From assembly GCA_030145265.1 (NCBI GenBank), contig JAQYWA010000082.1, forward strand, positions 1 to 8,200: a stretch of DNA of 8,200 nt, read 5' to 3'. The notes beneath the pieces are model-generated. The model ran no database searches. It saw only the letters and a list, made by a program, of their open reading frames with translations, and was not told the DNA's origin. The translations under genes and the position numbers were made by a program. Each line of letters opens with the position of its first letter. The first letter of the stretch is position 1. This document shows, one piece after another, positions 1-7,647 of this stretch. The DNA comes from Desulfuromonas sp. Lineage in GTDB: Bacteria > Desulfobacterota > Desulfuromonadia > Desulfuromonadales > Trichloromonadaceae.

Positions 1-1143
1 GTTGATGACGAGGATCGCGAAAATGAAGGCGACCTGACCATGGCCGCCGAAATGGTGACCCCTGAGGCGATCAATTTCATGGCCCGCGAGGGGCGTGGAC
101 TGATCTGTCTGTCCCTGACTGAAGAGCGTGCCGACCATCTCGACTTGCCGCTGATGGTTCGTGATAATTCATCCTCCTTCGGTACGGCTTTTACCATTTC
201 GATCGAAGCCCGTCGCGGCGTGACCACCGGTATTTCCGCCGCCGACCGTTCCCATACCATTCAGGTGGCGTTGGCTGATGAAAGCACCGCCAAGGACCTG
301 GCCCGTCCGGGGCATGTCTTTCCGTTGCGGGCCAAAAAGGGCGGGGTGCTGGTACGCGCCGGACAGACCGAAGGGTCGGTTGATCTGGCTCGACTGGCCG
401 GACTGAAGCCTTCAGGCGTTATCTGCGAGATCATGAATGACGACGGCACCATGTCGCGCATGCCCGAGCTGAAAAAGTTCGCCAAGAAGCACGATTTGAA
501 AATTATTTCCATCGCCGACCTGGTTTCCTACCGCATGCGCAAGGAACTGCTGGTGCGCCGGGCCGCCGAGACGGTTTTGCCGACTCCCTACGGTGGCGAT
601 TTTACCGCCATCGCCTACGAAAACGATGTCGATCATGCCCAGCATCTGGCCCTGGTCAAGGGAACTATCGATACCAATAAGCCGGTGTTGGTGCGGGTTC
701 ACTCCGAGTGCCTTACCGGTGATGTCTTTGGTTCCCAGCGCTGTGACTGTGGTGATCAACTGCAGGCTGCCATGGCGCAGCTCGAAAGAGAAGGGTCCGG
801 CGTGGTGCTGTACATGCGTCAGGAAGGACGCGGCATCGGCCTGATCAACAAGCTGAAGGCCTATGCCCTGCAAGACCAGGGACATGATACCGTGGAAGCC
901 AACGAAGCCCTCGGTTTTAAGGCGGATCTGAGAGATTATGGCATCGGCGCACAGATCCTTACTGAACTGGGGATTCGCAAGATCCGCCTGATGACCAATA
1001 ATCCGAAGAAGATCATTGGTCTCGAAGGCTACGGCCTTGAAATCGTCGAGCGGGTAGCGATCCAGATGCCCGCTTGTGAAACCAATATGAAATATCTGAA
1101 AACCAAGCGTGAAAAAATGGGGCACCTGCTGGAAAACCTCTGA
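1..1143 (+). CDS. ribBA: RibBA: 3,4-dihydroxy-2-butanone-4-phosphate synthase / GTP cyclohydrolase II, 5'-truncated by the window edge
   Basis: Bifunctional cytosolic riboflavin enzyme. The N-terminal half converts ribulose 5-phosphate to dihydroxybutanone phosphate; the C-terminal half opens GTP to the pyrimidine precursor. The frame is open from base 1 and begins within the DHBP synthase acidic loop ([12 protein letters not shown]), so roughly 20 N-terminal residues lie outside; the ATG at 40 is internal. 380 residues are visible. DHBP synthase signatures follow: [11 protein letters not shown] and [13 protein letters not shown]. The segment usually written RxGHTEA reads RAGQTEG (Gln codon 364-366), so the usual catalytic His is Gln. 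The GTP cyclohydrolase II half is intact: zinc cysteines at visible residues 237, 248 and 250 (C-x10-C-x-C), then [24 protein letters not shown] and LMTNNPKK. The stop is TGA at 1141. ribH follows after 64 bases on the same strand. Identity is certain; full activity of the first half is uncertain. Confidence 0.96.
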   Translation, partial: VDDEDRENEGDLTMAAEMVTPEAINFMAREGRGLICLSLTEERADHLDLPLMVRDNSSSFGTAFTISIEARRGVTTGISAADRSHTIQVALADESTAKDLARPGHVFPLRAKKGGVLVRAGQTEGSVDLARLAGLKPSGVICEIMNDDGTMSRMPELKKFAKKHDLKIISIADLVSYRMRKELLVRRAAETVLPTPYGGDFTAIAYENDVDHAQHLALVKGTIDTNKPVLVRVHSECLTGDVFGSQRCDCGDQLQAAMAQLEREGSGVVLYMRQEGRGIGLINKLKAYALQDQGHDTVEANEALGFKADLRDYGIGAQILTELGIRKIRLMTNNPKKIIGLEGYGLEIVERVAIQMPACETNMKYLKTKREKMGHLLENL

Positions 1144-1193
1144 TCCGGATTGCAGGTCGCCAAGTGCTGCTTGCGAACCGGGTACCGAAAACC

Positions 1194-1198
1194 GGGAG
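1194..1198 (+). promoter_or_regulatory. Ribosome binding site of ribH
   Basis: GGGAG ends 9 bases before the ATG at 1208. It decides between two in-frame ATGs. The one at 1199 would directly abut this site with no spacing, so translation most likely starts at 1208. Confidence 0.6.
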
Positions 1199-1207
1199 AT
1201 GTTGATC

Positions 1208-1672
1208 ATGAGCAAAGTTATCGAAGGAAATTTGGATGCCGCCGGGCTCAAATTCGGCCTGGTGGTGGGCCGTTTCAACAGCTTCATCGGCGATCGTCTG
1301 GTCGAAGGTGCGGTCGATGCCTTGGTGCGCCACGGCGCCGACCAGGACAAAATCTCTATCGCTAAGGTGCCAGGCGCTTTCGAGATTCCGTTGGTGGCCA
1401 AAAAAATGGCCGCCTCCGGCAACTACGACGCACTGATCTGCCTCGGCGCGGTGATCCGCGGTTCGACCCCCCATTTCGATTATGTCAGCGCCGAAGTCTC
1501 CAAGGGCGTCGCCTCGGTCAGCCTTGATTCCGGGATTCCAGTGGCCTTCGGGGTGCTGACTACCGACAACATCGAGCAGGCGATCGAGCGGGCCGGAACC
1601 AAGGCCGGCAACAAAGGCTTTGAGGCCGCCGTTACCGCCATCGAAATGGTCAACCTTTACAAGAAACTGTAG
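1208..1672 (+). CDS. ribH: RibH: 6,7-dimethyl-8-ribityllumazine synthase
   Basis: Lumazine synthase condenses 5-amino-6-ribitylaminouracil with the dihydroxybutanone phosphate made by RibBA; this is the penultimate step of riboflavin synthesis. In this family the enzyme usually forms pentamers or 60-subunit shells. The 154-residue length is normal. Motifs in order: GRFN at 21-24 (the Phe that stacks on the substrate ring), VPGAFEIP at 54-61, [14 protein letters not shown] at 80-93 containing the catalytic-type His89, then GVLTTDN at 115-121 and [14 protein letters not shown] at 128-141. The start at 1208 is chosen from ribosome binding site spacing and family length; the open frame extends further upstream but has no homology there. 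It lies 64 bases after ribBA and 5 bases before nusB, so it is presumably cotranscribed with both. Confidence 0.97.
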   Translation: MSKVIEGNLDAAGLKFGLVVGRFNSFIGDRLVEGAVDALVRHGADQDKISIAKVPGAFEIPLVAKKMAASGNYDALICLGAVIRGSTPHFDYVSAEVSKGVASVSLDSGIPVAFGVLTTDNIEQAIERAGTKAGNKGFEAAVTAIEMVNLYKKL

Positions 1673-1677
1673 GATAC

Positions 1678-2148
1678 ATGGCAAAAGGAATGCGCAGGCT
1701 GGGCCGCGAGCTGGCCCTGAAAATCATTTACAGTCTCCAGGATCAGGACACCTCAATCGATGAGGTGCTTGCCGATTTCTGGGAAAATTTCCGCTTTCGG
1801 GACGATGTTCTCGGCGACCCTCTCGACGAGTTCCAAAAACCGGTTTCCCCCGATGTCCGGGAATTTGCCGAGGGACTGGTGCGGGGCGTGTCCGATCACC
1901 TGGAAAAAATCGACCAGATGATTGCGGACCTCTCCACCAACTGGGCTCTCGACCGCATGGCGCGGGTCGATCTGTCGCTGCTGCGGCTGGCGGCTTACGA
2001 GCTGCTCTGCTGCCCCGACGTGCCCGCCAGCGTGGTCATCAACGAAGCGATCGAGATCGGCAAGGTTTACGGCACCAAGGATACGCCCTCCTTTGTCAAC
2101 GGCGTCCTTGACAAGATCTTCCGCGCCTGTCGTCCCGCCGGGCAATGA
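1678..2148 (+). CDS. nusB: NusB transcription antitermination factor
   Basis: NusB binds boxA RNA together with NusE (ribosomal protein S10) and supports antitermination, mainly of rRNA operons. The 156-residue length is slightly above the usual 130-150. The N-terminus MAKGMRRLGRELALKIIY is the normal helical start of the family. The C-terminal region VVINEAIEIGKVYGTKDTPSF followed by VNGVLDKI (about residues 119-148) is the family hallmark. The ATG at 1678 is preferred over the one at 1690 because it keeps the conserved GRRxGRE-like start; AGGA at 1671-1674 overlaps the ribH stop and lies only 3 bases upstream. Linkage of nusB to ribH is common in many bacteria. The stop codon shares ATGA with the next gene, so translational coupling is likely. 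Confidence 0.95.
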   Translation: MAKGMRRLGRELALKIIYSLQDQDTSIDEVLADFWENFRFRDDVLGDPLDEFQKPVSPDVREFAEGLVRGVSDHLEKIDQMIADLSTNWALDRMARVDLSLLRLAAYELLCCPDVPASVVINEAIEIGKVYGTKDTPSFVNGVLDKIFRACRPAGQ

Positions 2149-2612
2149 CCGCTCTGCGTGTCCTTGACGTCCCGGCTGACCGCATGGAAGGTGCGGTTGT
2201 CGCGGCCTTGTATTTCGACGACGTGCGTCCCCTGCGTGGGGCCGCGGCCTTGCTGGACTGGCGGCTCAACGGCCGGTTGACCGACATGCTTCTTGAGAAA
2301 GAGGTGAGCGGACAGTCGGGCGAACACGTGTTGATGGACAATAACGGCAAGCTGGCCGCAGATTGGATCCTGTTCGTCGGCGGCGGCAGCTGGCGCGACC
2401 TTGACGTTGTCCGTTATCGGGAGGTCTTGCGGCATCTCCTGACGGTTTGCACTAATGCCGGTTTCTCGCTCATTTCCATCTGTCTCACGGCCACGGCCAG
2501 CATGACCCAGAACGTTTTCGAACAAGAACTCGACCGGGCCCTGGCCGATCTGCCCGGCAAGCGTCCTGAATGTCTGCTCTCCTTTGATGATGACGACCCG
2601 TTTGCCGGTTAA
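2145..2612 (+). CDS. Conserved small protein resembling the N-terminal domain of M17 leucyl aminopeptidase
   Basis: 155 residues with no signal peptide or membrane segment. The ATG at 2145 overlaps the nusB stop (ATGA), which fixes the start and implies coupled translation. The segment DVRPLRGAAALLDWRLNGRL (about 26-45), followed later by a glycine-rich strand DWILFVGGGSW (about 73-83), resembles the macrodomain-like N-terminal domain of M17 aminopeptidases. The C-terminal metal-binding catalytic domain, with its NTDAEGR signature, is entirely absent, so it is probably not a peptidase. The C-terminus is acidic (DDDDP). I recall similar proteins near nusB in Geobacter relatives annotated as peptidase M17 N-domain proteins, but could not check. 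The function is unknown; it may be a regulatory or ligand-binding domain. The coding reality is well supported by the overlap and by codon use like its neighbours. Confidence 0.85.
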   Translation: MTALRVLDVPADRMEGAVVAALYFDDVRPLRGAAALLDWRLNGRLTDMLLEKEVSGQSGEHVLMDNNGKLAADWILFVGGGSWRDLDVVRYREVLRHLLTVCTNAGFSLISICLTATASMTQNVFEQELDRALADLPGKRPECLLSFDDDDPFAG

Positions 2613-2682
2613 TCCCCCGTCAGCTTGGCTCTGGATGCAGTAACGCAATGATTAAACAATCCGTTTTATTTACGAGGATTCC

Positions 2683-3993
2683 ATGAAAGAAATCCAGATA
2701 GGTCTGCTCGGCTTCGGCACCATCGGAACCGGCGTGGTTAAGATTCTGCAGAAAAACGCCCGTCTTCTCGAGGATCGCCTCGGCGCGCGCCTGAACCTGG
2801 CGCGGATTGCTGATCTTGATATCACGACCGATCGTGGTGTGCAGATCGACGCCGGTCTGCTGACTGCCGACGCCGACGCCGTGCTGACCGCTCCCGATAT
2901 CGACGTGGTGATCGAATTGATCGGTGGCTACGAACCGGCCCGCAGCTTTGTGTTGAAGGCTATTGCCAACGGTAAGCACGTGGTGACCGCCAATAAGGCA
3001 CTGCTCGCGGTGCATGGCGAAGAAATTCTGGCAGCCGCGCAGAAGCATGGCGTCGATGTTTTTTACGAGGCGGCAGTCGGCGGCGGCATCCCGATTATCT
3101 CGTCGATCAGGGAGAACCTCTGCGCCAACCGTTTCAGCAGCGTGTTCGGCATACTCAACGGTACCTGCAACTATATCCTGACCCGGATGACCAACGACGG
3201 CGAAAATTATGCCGACGTGCTCAAGGAGGCTCAGGACAAGGGCTATGCCGAGGCCGACCCGACCTTCGATGTGGAGGGGGTCGATACCGCGCACAAACTC
3301 GCTATCCTGATTTCTCTCTGTTTCGGCACCCGGGTGCAGTTTGAGGATATTTACACTGAGGGGATTAGCAATATCTCGGCCCTCGATATCCAGTTTGCCA
3401 GCCAGTTCGGCTACCGGATCAAGCTGCTGGCCATCGGCAAGAATGACAACGGCCAGATCGAGGCTCGCGTCCATCCGACCATGGTTCCCGACAACTACCC
3501 GCTGGCCGATGTACACGGCGCCTTCAATGCCGTTCGCCTGGTCGGTGATTTCCTCGGCCCGGCCATGCTCTATGGCCAGGGAGCCGGGATGGACGCCACT
3601 GCCAGCGCGGTCATGGGCGATGTCATGTCCATTGCCCGCAACATTCTCAGCGGCGCCGCCGGCCGGACCCCGGCCATGGGCTATATCCCCGAGGCGGTCA
3701 AGGACCTGACCATCAAGCCGATGGACGATATCGTCAGCCGTTATTACCTGCGTTTTGCCGCAGACGACAAGCCCGGGGTGCTGTCCCAGGTCTCCGGCAT
3801 TCTCGGCAGGTATGACATCAGCATTACCTCGATGATTCAACCGGAACAGGAGATTGGCGGTGCGGTTCCCATCGTGATGATGACCCACGACGCTAAGGAG
3901 GCGAACGTGCGCAAGGCGCTGGCCGAGATCGACGCGCTGGCGGTCATCAAGGAACGAAGCAGGTTTATCCGGATCGAAAACGATCTCGGCTAG
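2683..3993 (+). CDS. hom: Homoserine dehydrogenase with C-terminal ACT domain
   Basis: NAD(P)H-dependent reduction of aspartate 4-semialdehyde to homoserine, the branch point to threonine and methionine; cytosolic. The 436 residues match the monofunctional bacterial type. The Rossmann motif GLLGFGTIGTGVVKIL is at the N-terminus (about 7-22), followed by TANKALLA with Lys105 and EAAVGGGIPIISSI. The family signature AQDKGYAEADPTFDVEG continues to VDTAHK, ending in catalytic-type Lys205. An ACT domain runs from about residue 352 to the end (RFAADDKPGVLSQVSGILGR), consistent with feedback control by threonine. The ATG at 2683 has GAGGA at 2674-2678 just upstream. It lies 70 bases after the small M17-like gene, so it may share that transcript or have its own weak promoter; none is clear. 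It is followed by a long non-coding stretch and ends convergent with trmL. Confidence 0.97.
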   Translation: MKEIQIGLLGFGTIGTGVVKILQKNARLLEDRLGARLNLARIADLDITTDRGVQIDAGLLTADADAVLTAPDIDVVIELIGGYEPARSFVLKAIANGKHVVTANKALLAVHGEEILAAAQKHGVDVFYEAAVGGGIPIISSIRENLCANRFSSVFGILNGTCNYILTRMTNDGENYADVLKEAQDKGYAEADPTFDVEGVDTAHKLAILISLCFGTRVQFEDIYTEGISNISALDIQFASQFGYRIKLLAIGKNDNGQIEARVHPTMVPDNYPLADVHGAFNAVRLVGDFLGPAMLYGQGAGMDATASAVMGDVMSIARNILSGAAGRTPAMGYIPEAVKDLTIKPMDDIVSRYYLRFAADDKPGVLSQVSGILGRYDISITSMIQPEQEIGGAVPIVMMTHDAKEANVRKALAEIDALAVIKERSRFIRIENDLG

Positions 3994-4019
3994 AATTATT
4001 TAAATTTCGGACCAAAATC

Positions 4020-4037
4020 CTGGGGTTTCGCCCCCAG
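4020..4037. other. Short GC hairpin downstream of hom
   Basis: CTGGGG (4020-4025) pairs with CCCCAG (4032-4037) around a 6-base loop, 27 bases after the hom stop. No T-run follows on the + strand. It could be a transcript-end stabiliser or a weak terminator, or simply the edge of the repeat block. Confidence 0.3.
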
Positions 4038-4044
4038 ACGGCGA

Positions 4045-4076
4045 CTTACTCTCTTTGCTTGCCCAAAGCGAGTAAG
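4045..4076. repeat. Inverted repeat / hairpin, 12-bp stem with one mismatch
   Basis: CTTACTC (4045-4051) pairs with GAGTAAG (4070-4076), and inside it CTTTG (4053-4057) pairs with CAAAG (4064-4068). A single T/C mismatch separates the two stem segments, and the loop is CTTGCC. It is immediately followed by a partial repetition of the right arm (GTAAGCAGAGAAAGG). Confidence 0.75.
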
Positions 4077-4126
4077 CAGAGAAAGGGCACCCCGCTCCTT
4101 GCCCTTCGGGTACCCTTCGCTGCGCA

Positions 4127-4192
4127 GACGTTTTGAGGGCGGGCAAAAACTCGCTTCGCTCAAACATTTGCCCACCTGTTTCTCAAAACGTC
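4127..4192. repeat. Nested inverted repeat with perfect 11-bp outer stem
   Basis: GACGTTTTGAG (4127-4137) is the exact reverse complement of CTCAAAACGTC (4182-4192). Inside, GGGCAAA (4141-4147) pairs with TTTGCCC (4167-4173), leaving an apical loop with the CTCGCTTCGCTC segment. Two co-axial stems of this kind are unlikely by chance. Confidence 0.75.
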
Positions 4193-4444
4193 CACGAAGC
4201 TTCGGCTACGTCACAGGGGGGGGAATATAGACCAGCGGTGTAATGTTGCTGTTGCTTTACCGGTTTTCACTCCACAGCACTCGGACGAAATGTTAGATTG
4301 GAGCGCGCCGGTTATGGGTTCCGGGCAAAGGTCGCATTACAGGCACACCCTACGAAGCGGCGGTGGTGACTACCGGCAACTATGACTGCCAGGGCCACCA
4401 AAAAACCGCGACAGTAATGCCCCCCGCAGGGGAGCCACTTTTTG

Positions 4445-4474
4445 CTTACTTTTCGTTGGCATACAAAAAGTAAG
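4445..4474. repeat. Inverted repeat / hairpin, 9-bp perfect stem
   Basis: CTTACTTTT (4445-4453) is the exact reverse complement of AAAAGTAAG (4466-4474), with a 12-base loop. The stem core CTTACT/AGTAAG resembles the first hairpin of block A (CTTACTC/GAGTAAG), another link between the two blocks. Confidence 0.7.
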
Positions 4475-4480
4475 GCGTCT

Positions 4481-4498
4481 GGCGGGACGCGACCCGCC
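4481..4498. repeat. Short GC hairpin in block B
   Basis: GGCGGG (4481-4486) pairs with CCCGCC (4493-4498) around a 6-base loop. No T-run follows on either strand, so it is not a convincing terminator. Confidence 0.5.
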
Positions 4499-4640
4499 GG
4501 TTCTAGGGTTTCAAACAAGAGGGGCAGGCTCCTTCGGATCCAGTCCCTGGTGTCCCATAGCCATGTCCTTGACTCGTACACCTCGCTCCTTGCTCTTCGG
4601 GTAATCACAGGGGGGCATAGATGGTCTGAAAAAACATGAT

Positions 4641-4672
4641 GACAAAAGGCGCCCGATGGGGCGCCTTTTGTC
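4641..4672 (-). terminator. Intrinsic terminator of the acyltransferase-trmL unit, probably bidirectional
   Basis: A perfect 14-bp stem: GACAAAAGGCGCCC (4641-4654) against GGGCGCCTTTTGTC (4659-4672), with loop GATG. It begins 4 bases after the trmL stop. The stem has A-rich and T-rich bases, so it can form with U-rich 3' arms on either strand. It therefore probably also ends readthrough from the convergent hom side. Confidence 0.88.
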
Positions 4673-4675
4673 GTT

Positions 4676-5149
4676 TCAGGAGAGTCGACCGGTCTGGCGC
4701 AGGGCTTCGTAAAGGACGATGCCGGCGGCGGTGGAGAGGTTGAGGCTGCGGACGATCGGGGAAAAGATCGGGATGCGGATGGTGCGCTCGGCATTGGCCG
4801 CCAGCAGCTCTTCGGGAAGCCCCTTGGTCTCTTTGCCGAATACTAGAAAATCGCCGGGTTGAAAATCGGCTTCAACGTGGCTGCACGCAGCTTTTTTCGA
4901 GGTGTACCACCAGCGGCCGTCGGGAAAGGCCTGTTGCAGTTGCTCGAGGGAGTCCCAGCGGCGTACGTCGATGGCTTTCCAGTAGTCGAGTCCGGCCCGT
5001 TTGAGCTGCCGGTCATCGATGGAAAAGCCGAGTTTGCCGACCAGGTGCAGGATCGTTCCGGTGGCGCCGCACAAGCGGGCGATGTTGCCGGTGTTGGGGG
5101 GGATTTCCGGCTCGATCAGAACGATATGAAAGGGACGTGGGCTGGTCAT
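4676..5149 (-). CDS. trmL: TrmL: tRNA (cytidine(34)-2'-O)-methyltransferase, SPOUT family
   Basis: Methylates the 2'-O of the wobble base (C34 or cmnm5U34) of tRNA-Leu isoacceptors in E. coli, using S-adenosylmethionine. The protein is a dimeric trefoil-knot enzyme. The 157 residues equal the E. coli length. SPOUT motifs in order: EPEIPPNTGNIARLC at 13-27, VFGKETKGLPEELL at 103-116, and IPIFSPIVRSLNLSTAAGIV at 126-145, which forms the knot and SAM pocket. The ATG at 5149 follows the upstream acyltransferase stop by 3 bases with no good ribosome binding site, suggesting translational coupling. The gene ends against a strong terminator. Confidence 0.95.
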   Translation of the reverse strand: MTSPRPFHIVLIEPEIPPNTGNIARLCGATGTILHLVGKLGFSIDDRQLKRAGLDYWKAIDVRRWDSLEQLQQAFPDGRWWYTSKKAACSHVEADFQPGDFLVFGKETKGLPEELLAANAERTIRIPIFSPIVRSLNLSTAAGIVLYEALRQTGRLS

Positions 5150-5152
5150 CGG

Positions 5153-6037
5153 TCAGTCGCGCCAGCGTCGATGCACCCAGAACCACTGGGTAGGGTTGCG
5201 GCGGACCGCCTTCTCAATGTTGTCGGTAAGCAGAGCGGTGTTGCGGGTCACCGCCTCCTGGCCAGGTTCGTCGTCCAGCTGGATAACCGGTTCGATGACG
5301 ACCTGGTAGCTAAAATCCTCGGTGCGGTAGACATAGACCGGGACGATTGGCACTCCCTGCTTCATGGCGATCTGGGCAATGATCGGGGTGGTCCAGGCTT
5401 TGCGGCCAAAAAAGTCAACCTGTACCGCTTCCCTGGGGATGATATGCTGATCGAGCAGCACCGCCACCCCGTGGTTTTCTTTTAGGGAGCGAAGAATCCG
5501 TCGGGCTCCCTTCTTGCTTTCCAGGCAACGACCGCCGCCGGCTTCACGGAGTTTTTCGAAATAACGGTCGACGTAGGGGTTTTTCATCCGCTTGGCGACG
5601 AAATCGACCGGGAAACCGAGGATCGGCAGGAAGAAGGTGCCCACTTCCCAGAAGCCGATATGGCCGGAAAGGAGCAGCACCCCCTTGTTCATGGCGTAGC
5701 CTTGCTCCAGATGTTCCAGCCCGGAGAAGGAGAAGCAGGCGTCGAGGTCGGCCTTGTCCTTGAATAAGTCGAGGCGCAGCATTTCGATGCCGCTCACCCC
5801 CAGGTGGCGGAACACGGCATGCACATCACGGCCGATCTCGGCATCCGACTTGTCGGGAAAGGCCCGCCGCAGGTTTTCGGTCGCGGTTGTCACACGCTTT
5901 TTCAAGATCAGCCGGGTCAGGTCGCCGAGCCGCTGGCCAATGCGCAGGGCGGTGATGCGAGGCAGGGAGCGGACGATAGTAGCCAGCACCAGGAACAGGG
6001 CATATTCGAAAAGATATTTGCTTGTTTTTTTGGCCAT
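5153..6037 (-). CDS. Lipid A biosynthesis-type (LpxL/HtrB family) lysophospholipid acyltransferase
   Basis: Member of the LABLAT acyltransferase family, which adds secondary acyl chains to lipid A at the inner face of the cytoplasmic membrane. 294 residues from the ATG at 6037. A hydrophobic N-terminal segment (about 9-24, FEYALFLVLATIV) fits a membrane anchor. The catalytic H-x4-E motif is SGHIGFWEVG (His126, Glu131), followed by VAKRMKNPYVDRYF (148-160), LLDQHIIPREAVQVDFFGRK (194-213) and the C-terminal QWFWVHRRWR typical of the family. An open frame extends 38 codons upstream to 6151 but runs through the preceding terminator, so it is rejected. The ribosome binding site is weak (AGAG about 10 bases upstream). 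trmL follows after 3 bases. The exact acceptor (lipid A or another lipid) cannot be told from sequence alone. Confidence 0.9.
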   Translation of the reverse strand: MAKKTSKYLFEYALFLVLATIVRSLPRITALRIGQRLGDLTRLILKKRVTTATENLRRAFPDKSDAEIGRDVHAVFRHLGVSGIEMLRLDLFKDKADLDACFSFSGLEHLEQGYAMNKGVLLLSGHIGFWEVGTFFLPILGFPVDFVAKRMKNPYVDRYFEKLREAGGGRCLESKKGARRILRSLKENHGVAVLLDQHIIPREAVQVDFFGRKAWTTPIIAQIAMKQGVPIVPVYVYRTEDFSYQVVIEPVIQLDDEPGQEAVTRNTALLTDNIEKAVRRNPTQWFWVHRRWRD

Positions 6038-6077
6038 GCTGTTGATTCTCTTTCCCGGGGAATGTTTCAGGCCGCGA

Positions 6078-6106
6078 ATCTTAGCATGTTGCCGGCGTCC
6101 GGGCAA
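6078..6106 (-). promoter_or_regulatory. Candidate sigma-70 promoter for the acyltransferase-trmL unit
   Basis: On the - strand, TTGCCC (6106-6101) and TAAGAT (6083-6078) are separated by 17 bases, with a TG one base upstream of the -10 (extended -10). The start codon lies about 40 bases downstream. The site abuts the terminator of metY, in the only space a promoter for this unit could occupy. Confidence 0.45.
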
Positions 6107-6107
6107 T

Positions 6108-6139
6108 AAAAAGGCGGGTCCGTCGGGACCCGCCTTTTT
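6108..6139 (-). terminator. Intrinsic terminator of metY
   Basis: A perfect 14-bp stem: AAAAAGGCGGGTCC (6108-6121) against GGACCCGCCTTTTT (6126-6139), with a 4-base loop. It sits about 20 bases past the metY stop, and the - strand transcript would end in U5 plus AUU. It insulates metY from the acyltransferase gene. Confidence 0.92.
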
Positions 6140-6159
6140 GGCATGGTGCAAAGTTGAAG

Positions 6160-7552
<1,393 letters not shown>

Positions 7553-7594
7553 GAATAAAGTGTCTGATTCATCATAGCAGAAAGTGAGCAAATA

Positions 7595-7628
7595 AAAAGG
7601 GGCGGATCCCTTGAGATCCGCCCCTTTT
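7595..7628 (-). terminator. Intrinsic terminator of the upstream sulfhydrylase paralogue
   Basis: A perfect 14-bp stem: AAAAGGGGCGGATC (7595-7608) against GATCCGCCCCTTTT (7615-7628), with a 6-base loop. On the - strand it ends in TTTTTATTT. It sits about 20 bases past the stop at 7648 and separates the two paralogues into distinct transcription units. Confidence 0.92.
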
Positions 7629-7647
7629 AGTCGTTGTGCAGAAAAAG

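Larger units (their letters stand above)
4041..4230. repeat. Repeat block A: composite inverted-repeat element
   Basis: This block contains the hairpins at 4045-4076 and 4127-4192, then the palindrome GAAGCTTC (about 4195-4202), and ends in TCACAGGGGGGGG at 4211-4223. A 22-base segment (4091-4112) recurs with two mismatches at 4582-4603 in block B, and TCACAGGGGGG recurs at 4605-4615. The shared order of these two segments suggests that both blocks derive from one family of repeat elements, with block B carrying a shortened 3' part. No transposase or flanking target duplication was seen. Confidence 0.6.
4431..4625. repeat. Repeat block B: composite inverted-repeat element related to block A
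   Basis: This block starts near the GC hairpin-like CCCCGCAGGGG and contains the CTTACTTTT hairpin (4445-4474) and a GGCGGG/CCCGCC hairpin (4481-4498). It ends with the 22-base segment shared with block A (4582-4603) and TCACAGGGGGG (4605-4615). The terminator of trmL follows directly. A 65-codon + strand frame across it has no family resemblance and is not called. Confidence 0.55.
3994..4640. other. Long intergenic stretch built largely of inverted-repeat blocks; no credible gene
   Basis: About 650 bases between convergent hom and trmL. Neither strand gives a reading frame with protein-like composition or a ribosome binding site. Two structured blocks (about 4041-4230 and 4431-4625) contain several hairpins and share sequence; about 200 bases of plainer DNA lie between them. 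Poly-G runs follow both blocks (4216-4223 and 4610-4615). The appearance is that of dispersed intergenic repeats. I have the impression of similar CTTACTTTCTTTG-type repeats in other proteobacterial genomes, but that is memory and not a search result. Confidence 0.7.

Noticed and set aside
412..1422. 336-codon - strand frame spanning ribBA and ribH
   Set aside because: It is antisense to two well-supported genes and resembles no protein family.
2620..3888. 422-codon open frame on the - strand opposite hom
   Set aside because: It lies antisense to a gene with complete homoserine dehydrogenase motifs. It shows no recognisable family and is an expected shadow in GC-rich DNA.
4041..4625. CRISPR array
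   Set aside because: The repeats are two copies of a composite element at unequal spacing, not regularly spaced direct repeats with unique spacers.
4442..4639. 65-codon + strand frame in repeat block B
   Set aside because: It lies entirely within inverted repeats, has no ribosome binding site, and its composition looks like translated repeat DNA.
4312..4794. 160-codon - strand frame running from inside trmL into the intergenic region
   Set aside because: Its first part is trmL read in another frame and the rest is repeat-block sequence crossing the terminator.
6038..6151. 38-codon N-terminal extension of the acyltransferase
   Set aside because: The extension reads through the metY terminator stem and the candidate promoter; the conserved protein begins at MAKKTSKY.
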